The position numbers and the translations under genes were made by a program. The notes below the pieces were generated by a model. That model had not been told where the DNA came from, made no database searches, and saw only the letters and a list, made by a program, of their open reading frames with translations. A stretch of DNA of 64,000 nucleotides from Salvia splendens. Lineage: Eukaryota; Streptophyta; Magnoliopsida; Lamiales; Lamiaceae. The stretch lies in the NCBI RefSeq assembly GCF_004379255.2, contig NC_056040.1, positions 27,060,852-27,124,851 on the forward strand, written 5' to 3'. Below, in pieces: positions 21,900 through 32,097 of this stretch. Numbering within the stretch: position 1 is the first letter of the stretch; each line of letters starts with the position of its first letter.

Positions 21900-22703
21900 G
21901 ATTTAACTGTTTTGTTTGCCTTATCCTTAATGAGACTAAATTCAAAATGTTATAGTATTGTGATAAATTATTCAAGATAGAATATAAATCAGGATTGATC
22001 GTGTTATCTTACTTTTAAGTAATCCCTATTTGGTTTTTCAATTGATTAAATTGGTCACTGGACAACACAATATATGTTAGAAGGAGTATTTTTTATAATA
22101 AAATTTGTGAAGATGGAGCTACTAAATAAGATAAAAGATGACTAGTCGAATGATATTTTGATGGCATAGAATGAGAAGGGGCGTTTGTAACTATTCCCAA
22201 TGAAAAAAATTTGAATCATTATTCGGAAAAGTAAACAATACCGCATAAGAGCATCCGCAGCGGTGGCGAAAGACGCCACCGCCGTCCGCGCCGTTGGCAA
22301 GGCGCAGGACCGCCGCCGCTGCAGCCGCGCCGCTGGCACGGCGCTGCTCGATGTATCGAGCACGTCCGTGCCAGCGGACGCACACGTGGCGCGCTCCCAT
22401 TCGTCAACGGCATAGCCGTTGTGTTTAAACTTTTTTTTATTTATTTTTTTTAAAAATCGGTATTTAATTATAAATAATGCTAAAAAATAAAAAAAATATA
22501 TTTTCCAAATCCCAAAAATATGGCCGTTTTTTTCCCATTTTTTCTGAATTTTTTTGATTTTTTTTTATTTTTTTTTCCCCAAAATCATCTATAAATACAC
22601 ACATTCATCATCCATTTATCACATCAAATCATCTCTCATTCATCTCTCATTCATAATTCTCATACAAACTATCAACACATTCATCACCCACTCAAAATCT
22701 CAA

Positions 22704-22961
22704 ATGGATTTCACCCATATTATGTTCACGTGTATTATATTACACAACATGATTATAGCCGACGAAGGGCCGAGGGCGGCTAGCTTCTACGACGAGGACG
22801 AAGCCGGAAGCTCAACAGCGAGGTCTCCCCTACGCCGAGGCGAGCATACGACGGTTGGCCAGAGGATCGAGACAAGACACACAATGCGCGATACTCGAAT
22901 CCACAATCAACTACAAGAAGACCTAATCAACCACATGTGGGCGAAATTCGGCAACGAGTAG
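22704..22961 (+). CDS. Short ORF: transposase start codon fused to the Harbinger transposase C-terminus, 85 aa
   Basis: The frame begins MDFTHIMFTCIILHNMI and runs on with IADEGP, ARSPLRRGEH and a C-terminus DLINHMWAKFG. The matching C-terminus of the intact transposase at 10711-11961 has CIILHNMIVQDEGPE and DLIEHIWANFG. All DDE residues are absent. The 5' untranslated sequence looks retained, and the fusion is in frame with the ATG, so a small protein could be made. Whether it is translated, and whether it affects transposition, is unknown. An upstream in-frame ATG (22554) would add AT-encoded residues and is less plausible. Confidence 0.6.
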   Translation: MDFTHIMFTCIILHNMIIADEGPRAASFYDEDEAGSSTARSPLRRGEHTTVGQRIETRHTMRDTRIHNQLQEDLINHMWAKFGNE

Positions 22962-22965
22962 TGTC

Positions 22966-23055
22966 ATTTTTAATTTTTAGGATTTTAATTATGTAATTTT
23001 TAATTTTTAGGATTTTAATTATGTAATTTTTAATTTTTAGGATTTTAATTATGCA
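22966..23055. repeat. 30-bp tandem repeat, three copies
   Basis: The unit TAATTTTTAGGATTTTAATT plus ATGTAATTTT is repeated three times just after the stop codon of the short transposase ORF. It lies inside the Harbinger derivative and looks like replication slippage in its 3' untranslated part. Confidence 0.9.
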
Positions 23056-23467
23056 ATGTTTAATTTTATTTGTCATTTGTAATATTTATTGTGGGTTTTA
23101 AATGAATTTTAATATTATGGAAATGTTTTTGTGTAATTGAATTTTATATTAATTGTGCTCGTCCTTGCGGAAGAGCACAGTTGTGGGTGTTGTGCTCTTG
23201 CCAGAGAGCAGGCATGAATAGTACCGCCCGGGCCCACAACCGTGCCGCTGGCAAGAGCACGGTTGTGGATGCTCTAACATAAGATTGTGATATTTATATT
23301 TTATGTATTTTTTGCAGAAATATATTTAATATTACTCCCTCCATCCGCCATTAGAAGTCTCATTTCTTGGCGCCATTAGAAGTCTCATTACTTGTTTTGT
23401 GTACTTAAATTGCACCCTAAAAATTACAACAATAACCCGTTATCCGCTACCCGTTCGACACCCTTTA

Positions 23468-24746
23468 TCCTGTATTATTGATCATTTGGTAGCTTAATTT
23501 ATTTATCTTTAAAGCCTATGTTTAAGGACATGCCCGATATAATAAACTCTCATATTATAGATAAATATTCTGATCTCCGTGGTCTGATTACATCAATTTT
23601 GAACCTGACAAATCTATGTTCTTACCCAAATACTCTCATATTAATCTATTTTTTTACACAAATATCCTTTGTTTTTATTTCTCGACATTCGTTCCATCAT
23701 TCACAAACTAAACTCCATTGAAACTAATCTCAACTCCACGATACGAAGAATGTGCATATTGGGGAAAAAAGTGTATGAATCTGCAATAAAAACAATCGCA
23801 ATTCTCAATTCCGTCATCCTACACAGTAATTTTGATGAATTTTTCCTAAATCATGTTCCCTGATCAATTCCGTCATAAATCACACCGCACCTTGGCGCAA
23901 TTCTGCTATATGAACTAGGTCTTGCGCTCAACTGCTCGTCGCTAGAGTCGCGATCAATTGCTCGTGATTGTGGAGCCCTAATTTTGATACATTCTTCCCA
24001 AATTTCATCGTGATTCTAATATTCGAGCGGAATTGAGTAGCACAACACTTCACACATACGCAATTATACAATGTGTTTTAACAAATGTTAACATGCATTG
24101 TATTTATACTCCACCACACATTGCACACACCCGCAACACACATTGTACGCATACTACTCTACCACACTGCGCACACACACGGCACACAACAATACATACA
24201 CGCACGGTATAGACGCCAAAATCTCTTTTAGTTTGTGGACATAAATATTCAGACCGAACCACGTAAATCCTTGTTCCTTTCGTTTTATCACCTTCGAGTT
24301 CATAGTTTCAACATATTCAACAACTCTTTTTTGTTTTTATCACGTTGTGTCTGATTATATTTAAGCCATACCCTAACACGTGTAACACTCTAACGAGCGA
24401 CGACAGATTGGCTGTTTTCCATTTCTATCTTGGTAAGATGTCCTTTACTCGTTAAGGAATTTGTTGAGAGAGAGAGGTGAATTGAAGTGGACCCTTTGAT
24501 TTAGATATGTCTATGAGCAAATTGTGCAACCAGACATTGTTTGAACAGGTTTGCAAATTAAGTATGCTGACGAGTTTAAAAACAAAAACAAACTTTGAAA
24601 TGTTAACTAATCAGTAAAGCAAACAGAAATGCATAATTCCAATAGATTTTTTTCCTAAAGAATTTGCCAATCACAGTCAAGGACAACTACTAAGTAGAAA
24701 GGTAAAGAAATTGAACAATGAATATAGATTGAACTTTACCAGTGCT
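23468..24746. other. Intergenic DNA
   Basis: No gene recognised. A truncated Stowaway left end (ACTCCCTCCATCCGCCA, about 23335) lies just before this stretch. 24060-24210 is rich in CACACA-type repeats with ACACATTGCACACACC phrases. The last part is downstream sequence of the DUF1767 gene. Confidence 0.45.
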
Positions 24747-27700
24747 TCAGTATCTCCTTCCCCTTCCTCTCCCTCGTCCCCTACCTCTTCCCCTCCCTCT
24801 TCCCCTGAATTCAGTTCGACCAGAAGCTCCAGCATCATCTCTTTCGAAACTGAACATGCTCATCTTTATACTTCTAGCATCCATCATAAGAGGATCATTT
24901 TGTACCTAAATGTATGACACAGAATATGAGTTAAAATGCAAAAAAACTGAAGAATCTATATCCATATTATAGGGATCATGGAACACTCCTGCTAGGCAGA
25001 GGGTGACTATAACAACAGAAAACAAAAATAAGGTTTGATGCATCGATCGAGATAATTGGAATGGTGTACTCCATATGAAATATTGTAGGGTAAGAAATAG
25101 TTACATTATTTTCCTCCAAATCAAAGTGCTCCTGCAGCTGTCTTGCAAGCTCTTCATCTTCAGTGTAGTGGTGGTGCTCATGTGTTGTCTGAAGATTGCC
25201 TCCTGTTTTCCTCCTTTCCCACTCATCAAGGGTGAGCAAAGACGAGTCATCTTCTGTATCCTTTCCCCTACGCCTCTGAAATCTAGAATTGCGATCACCA
25301 AAACTAGGCTGACTTGTTTTCTGGAGAAGTTTCTGAGCCGCTACTTGATTTTGAACAGGTACAGATGCCACTACTGTAATAGATTCAAACAAGTTACTGT
25401 GGTATAAGTACCAGAATTAACTATCTGAAAATTCATATTTCAAACTTTAACGGAATGTAATGTTGGGGTTGATCTATAACACTAGAGTGCGTATAAGTAT
25501 ACTCCGAGAAATCAAAAACAGAAATTTATTATGCACCACTATAGAAGTTCAACCAAAGATCCACAGGCTACCATAAGTTTACCTTTTGGTCTTTCTGAGG
25601 CAGTTGCCTTCTCGGGATTTCCTTCATTTGAGTGAAGCAGCTTTGCTCCATCAGTTAAACCATCTTTAGTTTCATTATTTTTCTGGAGCTGGACATTCTG
25701 GCGCAAATTGGAGCACTCGCCTCTTGCAGCGAGACTCTGCCGATGGTCATTTGAGGATATCGCTGAAATCCATCCGACCCAAAATATTATAAGTTTGCTT
25801 TTAACAATGGGAAGCCATGCTGAATGGCTTCCTCTTCAACAAGAAAAATCGCAGTAAAGGAATATTTAACTGGTTCCATTCCATCCAGGGAGTTAAATTT
25901 CTGAATCTGTTAAAATCGGATATATGGAGAGAATCAAAACCCTCCAGCTTGATACATAGTTTGGTTCAGACTCATTTCAATATTGAAGATGAGCTTGATC
26001 TTTAGTTTTATTATTAAATCGAATACTCCACTTGTTAACTTGTACTCATGATGATACTTTCACTTATTATTAAATCAATTGTTCCATTTCTTATCGATAA
26101 GACATTTTTTCTGACTGTTACAGTGAAGGCATATGTAATTTATGGGGTAAAATAGTGTTTTGCATGAAAAGTAAGTTCAACTTGATCATGAACCTGTGGC
26201 ATCTACTGGAAAATGCATACCTTCAGAAGACGGAGTGTATGAAGTAGATGAAGGGCCACGTCCGGTTCGAACCTGGAGCTTTTCGAATGGTGGAGGATAG
26301 CTAGATGCATTTTCTTGTGATGGCCTGAGCTTGTAGCGAGAAACATTCATGTACTTACGCTTTAACTGCCATTCTTCGTAAAGAGACTGAACAACGCCGC
26401 CTAAAACAGTAATTACATTTTTGTTCAAACACAAGATACCACTGCGCATATCAGCTTTATTCTGCAGCTTGACCTGGAACACAAGCAAAAATGTTAGTAC
26501 CAAATATATTACGAAAAGGTGCATCAGTGAATTATAGTCCAGGCTATCCAGCGCCAAGCCAACTAACATATTGAACATGGACAACATGTAACGCAATCTT
26601 AGTAAATGTGCATATTTTCGAAAGATATGCTCCCATCAAGGCTAAGCATGTATGTTTAAAAGGTATAAGTATAACTGCTGTCCTGAAAGACATAAATACA
26701 AGCAGTCCCAAAGGCTAGGCAGGTCATCTTATTAGTTCATCTCATGGCAATTCAATCATGTTAGCTTGGGTATGACACGACTCAGACTAACTACTGGCAT
26801 AAGAAAAGTTTTAAGAGCCAAGACCTTTGTCCCAGGGCTAATATCATCAGGAAATGACGGTACATGTGAGTACTCTACAGCAGTTATTTCATTGTGTCCA
26901 TCTGTGAGCTTCAATAGTAACAGCCGTCTGTTGTTTGAATTTTCTGAAGCAGCCTCAGCCACACTACTCCGAGATATATCTCTGCTTGAGCACACCTGTT
27001 CCATAGAGACAATTCTATAAAGGGTGAGATAGTCCATGAGTACATAACATAACAAATACAAAGTCACAGAATCAAAACAGGACTTTAGGCAGCATAAAGC
27101 ATAAGAACAACTGAACAAGTTTGCTTGAGAGAAGTGCTTTAGTGAATATAAGGGAAGACAAATTGGATCCGTCGTATATTTTAAAAATAAAATGGGGGCT
27201 TGTATTATTCCAGATGCATCAGTTTAGTCCAAAATCATTTTTTATCATTTCAACCAGAAAATTTCATATTCAGTTCTAGTCTCATATAACAGAAAATAAT
27301 GACCATATGTATTTGCGCCCTTATGCTGCTAGATTAGTGCATGCTGGGTGAAACATGAGAAACAGCCATTCATGTATTCTCCTTATCAGGACAAATGCTA
27401 GAAGCTGGTACAGCTAAAACCAAAGACAGTCAAGCAACATATAGACATGTTGATTTGCAACTAAAAAAACTTTACTGGCACTGATAACTTATGAATGGGC
27501 ATGCTTGTATATATCAAAGTCCAGAAACATTCAATCATGTCATTTTTAACCGTACCTGTCCTTTGGTTTTCAAATACTATGCCTACAATTGTAAGAGTCT
27601 AACTAGATTCAGAGGGTACAGTAACTAAATGTAGTAACATGACACTGCTATTATTGATTTGTATAAAATGTAAACCGCAAATTATGGCAGCACGCACTTC

Positions 27701-28437
27701 CCGTTTGCAAATTTACCAAACTACTCTTGATTACCTGTTGCGAAGGCTTTATAAATCATTTTGGTTCAGCTGGATACATGAGAAAATCCAATTTCCTACC
27801 TTCTCTGTATCTCTATGTTCATTCAATGTTGGAACTTTCTCATTCATATGGTCACACACCCTATCCACTCTTCGAAGTTCAATAAACTACATGAACTATA
27901 ATAGTCCATAAATAGTTTCTACTTGAATCTCTTCGATCAATTTGACGTGATTTAAATACAAATCTAACATAAATTTTACAGCATGAATATGTTCCATTCC
28001 CCTCATTTTGTGAGGAGCAAGGCTTATCCAAAAGTGTGGAATCATATCCCTAATCAAGCTACCATAATATTACCAATCCCATTCCAATTCCCATTACCAG
28101 TCAGGCATTGCAATTTGCAACAAAGAGAAAAATTAATCCGACTCAACTTTGTATAACTCCATAATTAAGAAAGCTACACTAGTGGGGAAATAATATATAC
28201 CTGAAGCACAATTGGACCTTGAAGATGAGAGGTTTTGCTGAGAAGAGAAGGTTGCGGTAAGCATTTTCCGCCAAAGGATCGCAAGTCCATATTGAGAAGC
28301 TCTGATTCAACTGAATCGAGGGCGGCAGATGCGGTGATGAGTTCTCGAATTCGGTCAGTATCTTTTAAACACCAGCCTCTGGCGGCGAGAGCTGCCGAAA
28401 GATGAGACTGCGAAGAAGAAGCGGCGGCGGCCGCCAT
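24747..28437 (-). CDS. DUF1767/TDRD3-like protein (RMI1-type OB fold) with RG-rich C-terminus, 422 aa
   Basis: Six exons on the minus strand: 28201-28437 (ATG at 28437), 26825-26995, 26221-26473, 25583-25762, 25105-25373 and 24747-24905 (TGA). All junctions are GT-AG and in phase; total 1269 nt. Exon 1 encodes an alanine-rich start and the RMI1/TDRD3 N-terminal helix region (AALAARGWCLKD). Exons 2-3 encode the OB-fold part (LLLLKLTDGHNEITAVEY, then ILCLNKNVITVLGGVV). Exon 5 has a ubiquitin-interacting-like motif (DEELARQLQEHFDLEE). Exon 6 ends in a run of Arg-Gly repeats before RRY. TDRD3-family proteins couple methylarginine reading or nucleic-acid binding to topoisomerase complexes, but no Tudor domain is visible here, so the plant role is uncertain; Arabidopsis At5g19950 is probably the counterpart. 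A TTG at 28443 is not a credible start. Confidence 0.88.
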
Positions 28438-29405
28438 GACCAAGGCACGATGGAGATGGTTAGTTACAACGCCGTCGTCTAAACATATGGCTTCTCCAAC
28501 TTAAGCATTAACTTGAATCAGATGATGTACACATTTTATCAGAGCTTAATAATGGTATTTTTTGTGGAAAAATAGATAAAATTAATTTCTTTAGATGATC
28601 CAATTTTTTTAAAAAAGAGTATTTTTTATGTATAGAGGATAGAGATGCCCAAGGTTTAGGGTTTCGGCTGTTAACCGCAAAACCATAACTGGCGGTTACG
28701 GTTCCGAACAGGAATCGTGAGAATTTATCCGAACCGAAACGGTCGATTTTAGAACCGTGGTTCGGTTCAGGTTCAAAAAATTCCGAACCGAAATCGTACC
28801 AGAACCGCTAGTTCCGGGTGGTTCCAAACCGGAACTGTGAAAAATCACCTGAACACCGTGAGCCGGAACAGCAAAAAACCATCGAAAACCGACAGTTCGG
28901 AACCGTGAAAAACCGTAAAAAAAATGCCGAAAAACTGCCTATTCAGAACCGAAACCGAAACCGAAACCGGCGGTTTTTTAACCAGAATCGTAACCGCAAA
29001 ACACCCCCGCAGTTCGGTTCTGGTTCAACAATTTCTAAAACCGGAACCAGCGGTTCCGGAACTGTGGGCACCTCTAACAGAGGATGTACTCTTTCTAGCC
29101 CTAGCCACTTATGCTTATTTGCCACCTTGTGTTGGGCTACATGTCCAATACTATGTTAATTTGGTTCATTTCTGTGGTCTAAAAATATTAAGTTAGGCTC
29201 ATATTAAGCCCATGCGTTAAGCCCAACGATCAGGCCCAAAAAATAGACAAAAGACCACCCAAATATCAATATTTAGGATCCAAGCCCAAGGCCTACAACT
29301 TTGGCATGCGGCACACGGCCTTGGCTTGGCGACGCGTGCGTGTTGGCTTTACAACCCATTTATTGCGCCCTATAGTTATTACATGTAATAATTTAGCCTC
29401 TTAAA
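28438..29405. other. Intergenic DNA upstream of the DUF1767 gene
   Basis: The first part should contain the promoter of the minus-strand DUF1767 gene, but no clear TATA box stands out. The centre is a degenerate AACCG-type repeat (listed separately), and 29090-29400 has repeated AAGCCCA phrases. No coding exon recognised. Confidence 0.45.
28655..29075. repeat. Degenerate AACCG / CGGTTC-type repeat
   Basis: The pentamer AACCG and its variants (GAACCG, CGGTTC, CCGAAACCG) recur dozens of times, giving spurious Asn-Arg-Asn-Arg ORFs. Near 28950 there is a cleaner run, CCGAAACCGAAACCG. It could be a decayed minisatellite or transposon end; no target duplication seen. Confidence 0.75.
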
Positions 29406-29463
29406 TACTCCCTCCGTCCCAAGATAAGCAAGTCATATTATTTTTTAGGATGTCCCACTGTAC

Positions 29464-31618
29464 GAGCGTCATTAACCATTGCCCGGATCAGGCCCCAAGT
29501 CCCATCCACGTCATCATTCCCCTAATTTTCAGGTCCAGGCCACAACTCCCATATGAAGGGGCTGGGCAGCGGAAGCGTGCGTTCAAACGGATCACATAAT
29601 AATTCTGATCTATTTAGCAGATTATTTAGACAAATTCTATTCGCGTAATTCTCACATGTATCATGCTCATAACTTGAATTTAAACATGCTTTAGCGCAAT
29701 TAACACCTAAAACATGTTTGCTGTGGAGTTAGCCAATTTACCTCGTTGATTCACTGAAGAATCGAAGATGGCTCGCGTCTTCTCCATGTGAAGATCTTGA
29801 GTACTAAACCACAGATCTTCTGACTGGTTCCCGGACTGTAATCTGATATCAGTGTGGGCTGATCTCACCAGAATACTAGGACTTGAATAAAGAAGACGGA
29901 AACTGCTCACGGAGGAGAGCAAAAATCGTCCCCTATGATGGATAGGAGCTGGACGAAAATTTTGTAAGAAAATACAAGTGTATTTTCAGTCTTCTTTATT
30001 CTCCTATTTATATTTAGTCACATATTGGGCCCAGTCAGGGATCTATGGAAGAATTTGGATATGGCCTCCCCCAATTAGCTTTTTACTAATTAAATTGAAC
30101 CCACAATTTAATATAAGCTTATATTGGAATATTACGAGCAGCCACTACAGAAGTAATATTGCAGTGCCCATCCAAATCGGAAATTACAAGCATTCCGGGT
30201 TTCTATTTGTTTGTCATTTATTTCCCGTGCTTAAGATAGAAACGTCCATTGATTAATCAATGTCTGCTATGGACTTAATTAATTAACATATTATTATCTT
30301 CAAGAGTGGACTTAGCAAGAAACGCTTATTTATTATTCATAGAGTAATCAAACTCCAATTAGCTAGGTTCTGAATAATAAAACCTTATTTCTAACTCCTC
30401 TTGTGGACGTTATCAAACGAGACTCACCTCGCGCTCGATTCAATATAATAGCAATCCTAGCACCGCTAGATATTAATCACCACTACCCAATATACCCGGA
30501 TTCTTAGGTTACGAAAAACCCGCACCTTTTGGTAAGTCAAAGTAGTGCATAATCAATACTGTATGCTCAATGCTAACGTACATTGATTAAGAAATTAATT
30601 ATCAAGACCTCGACTTTCAGTAGATAGCATAAAGACTCGTCTTGCTGTTAGATCCAATTCAGTGCTCATCTTATTTCAGTAAGGCTTAGAAATATGCGGA
30701 CTAACATTTGCAACCTTTCACGATAGGTAGTCTTGGCCTATCTAGGTTGTGAAATTCTTATTTTTCTTTGTTCAAAACTGACCGTGTTACCTTAAAGTGG
30801 ACGACGCCCACAACCGGTCTACTAAAACAAAGACTTAGAATTGGTTACGTAGCTTATACATTTAAATATGCAATAAATATCCATTAAATGTAAAACATAA
30901 CAACATTATGACAAAAATAATCTGTTGCATTCATTGGAAAATAAAATATAGAGTTTTACAGTATTCAATCACTCGAAAGGTGATTTCTAATATACAAACC
31001 CTAACAAAACCCTACAGGCCCCATCCAAGCCTCAACTATTAAATTTCATCATTCACAACTACAAACTATTTTACTCGTAAAAATAGAAAACGTTGAGCAA
31101 TTATAACACATGAAATTCATAATTCATTCGAAAATTGAAAATCACAAACATTGAAATTCAAAATTATAAAAAATACATTTAAAAAGTCAGTCCATTAAAA
31201 TTGAACAAATACTTAATACATAAAATTGAAATAAAGTACAACCCATTAAATATATTAAACCTAAAATTTTCTCAAATCTCCTCTTCCCCTCCTCTCTTCC
31301 CACGCAGTCATCTTCTTCCCCTCTTCACTTTTTCATCTTCTTTCTCTACTTACATTTCCGTCAACTATTCATCTCCTCAACTCGAAAATACAACAAATCT
31401 GAAGATTCAATACAAAAACTAAAAAAAATTGATTTAAAAAAAAATTGAATTGCGGCCCGTTCCAGGAGTGTATAACGCCGGGCCAGACCGCAACCAGGCC
31501 CAGCCTCAGGCCGCTGGCTCGTCCCCAAGAGCGGCCCAAACCTGTCCCGCCCCCCTCCAACGCACCAGGCTGCGGGCCGAGACCAGGTGCGGCCCGGACC
31601 GCAGTGTTAATGATGCTC
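29464..31618. mobile_element. Harbinger derivative inside the Stowaway, itself split by a copia-type LTR
   Basis: The left end reads GAGCGTCATTAACCATTGC and the reverse complement of the right end GAGCATCATTAACACTGC. The flanks are TAC (29461-29463) and TAA (31619-31621), a TAA duplication with one change. Both subterminal regions share CCAGGCC-type motifs, and 31440-31610 is strongly GC-rich like the other Harbinger copies. No transposase is present. Without the LTR it would be about 0.7 kb. Confidence 0.7.
29565..31016 (-). mobile_element. Solo LTR-like sequence of a Ty1/copia-type retrotransposon (limits approximate)
   Basis: About 1.45 kb without coding domains, reading on the minus strand from TGTAGGGTTTTG to a CCGCTGCCCA end, i.e. 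TG..CA ends. On that strand it contains phrases such as GGATTGCTATTATATTG and GAGTCTCGTTTGATAACG that I associate with plant copia LTRs. No second copy is present nearby, so it is read as a solo LTR. The 5-bp target duplication is not convincing (GGGGC and GGCCC), so the exact ends and the class are uncertain. Confidence 0.45.
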
Positions 31619-31810
31619 TAAGTGAGACAATTCCCCTTTTAGTAAAAAATTCTCTCTCTTACTTTATTCTCCATCTACTTTATTCTCTCTTCACTCCTCT
31701 ACTTTTCTTTCTATCATACTTTACTCTTTGCACTTTAATTATTTAAATATTAATTCCTTAAATACCGTGCCCAAAAGAAGTGTTTCGCTTATCTTAGGAC
31801 GGATGGAGTA

Positions 31811-32092
31811 CAAGTTTAATGAATGCACTTTTTCAATGTGAGATTAATTAACACACACTAATTAATCTCATAACATCATGTTATTATGATAAACTTTAAT
31901 TCATTACACTCACATGAAATAGGTTTAGGAAAATAAAACATACCACGATCATCTACTGCAACGCAAATCAATTCTATATTATTTAATTTCACAAAATTAA
32001 ATCTTTCATCACATGTATAAGTCGATCAAACCAGGCTTTGGATTCCAATAATCTTACACATGAGTGGAATAGTCAAAATGCGTTACGACAAG
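31811..32092. other. Flank of the gypsy insertion, possibly part of an older copia element
   Basis: AT-rich DNA ending in the CTCAC target site (32093-32097). The sequence continues, after removal of the gypsy element, at 44371. A decayed copia reverse-transcriptase region lies at 45400-45900, so the gypsy element may have inserted into an older copia element; no coding region is readable in this flank itself. Confidence 0.35.
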
Positions 32093-32097
32093 CTCAC

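Larger units (their letters stand above)
22249..23274 (+). mobile_element. Internally deleted Harbinger derivative, 1.03 kb, TAA target duplication
   Basis: The left end reads GAGCATCCGCAGCGGTGG and the reverse complement of the right end GAGCATCCACAACCGTG. TAA flanks both sides (22246-22248, 23275-23277). Both subterminal regions carry GGCACGG/CCGTGCC and GCCGCTGGCA motifs. The inside keeps a short ORF that joins a transposase start codon to the transposase C-terminus (22704-22961), so the catalytic centre has been deleted. It is also followed by a 30-bp tandem repeat. Confidence 0.9.
21221..23467. mobile_element. Candidate decayed hAT-like element containing a Harbinger derivative
   Basis: The left end reads TAGGGGTATCAAAACGGGT followed by a palindromic ACCCGCGGGT. 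The reverse complement of the right end near 23450-23467 reads AGGGTGTCGAACGGGTAGC. These resemble hAT terminal repeats (YAGGGGTGTCAAAACGGG type). I found no matching 8-bp target duplication and no transposase, so the limits are uncertain. A complete Harbinger derivative (22249-23274) lies inside. Confidence 0.3.
29408..31808. mobile_element. Stowaway MITE split by a later insertion
   Basis: The left end is CTCCCTCCGTCCCAAGATAA (29408) and the reverse complement of the right end CTCCATCCGTCCTAAGATAA (31808). TA lies on both outer sides (29406-29407, 31809-31810). The MITE itself is only about 29408-29463 plus 31622-31808; the remaining 2.2 kb is a Harbinger derivative with a copia LTR inside it. 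Confidence 0.8.

Noticed and set aside
22966..23055. Three regularly repeated 30-bp units as a CRISPR-like array
   Set aside because: There are no unique spacers; the units are directly tandem and lie in a plant transposon.
28438..28443. Upstream start of the DUF1767 protein giving two extra residues
   Set aside because: The codon there is TTG; the first ATG is at 28437.
28818..29196. ORFs with Asn-Arg repeats as a low-complexity protein
   Set aside because: Direct translation of the AACCG-type repeat in more than one frame; no gene structure.
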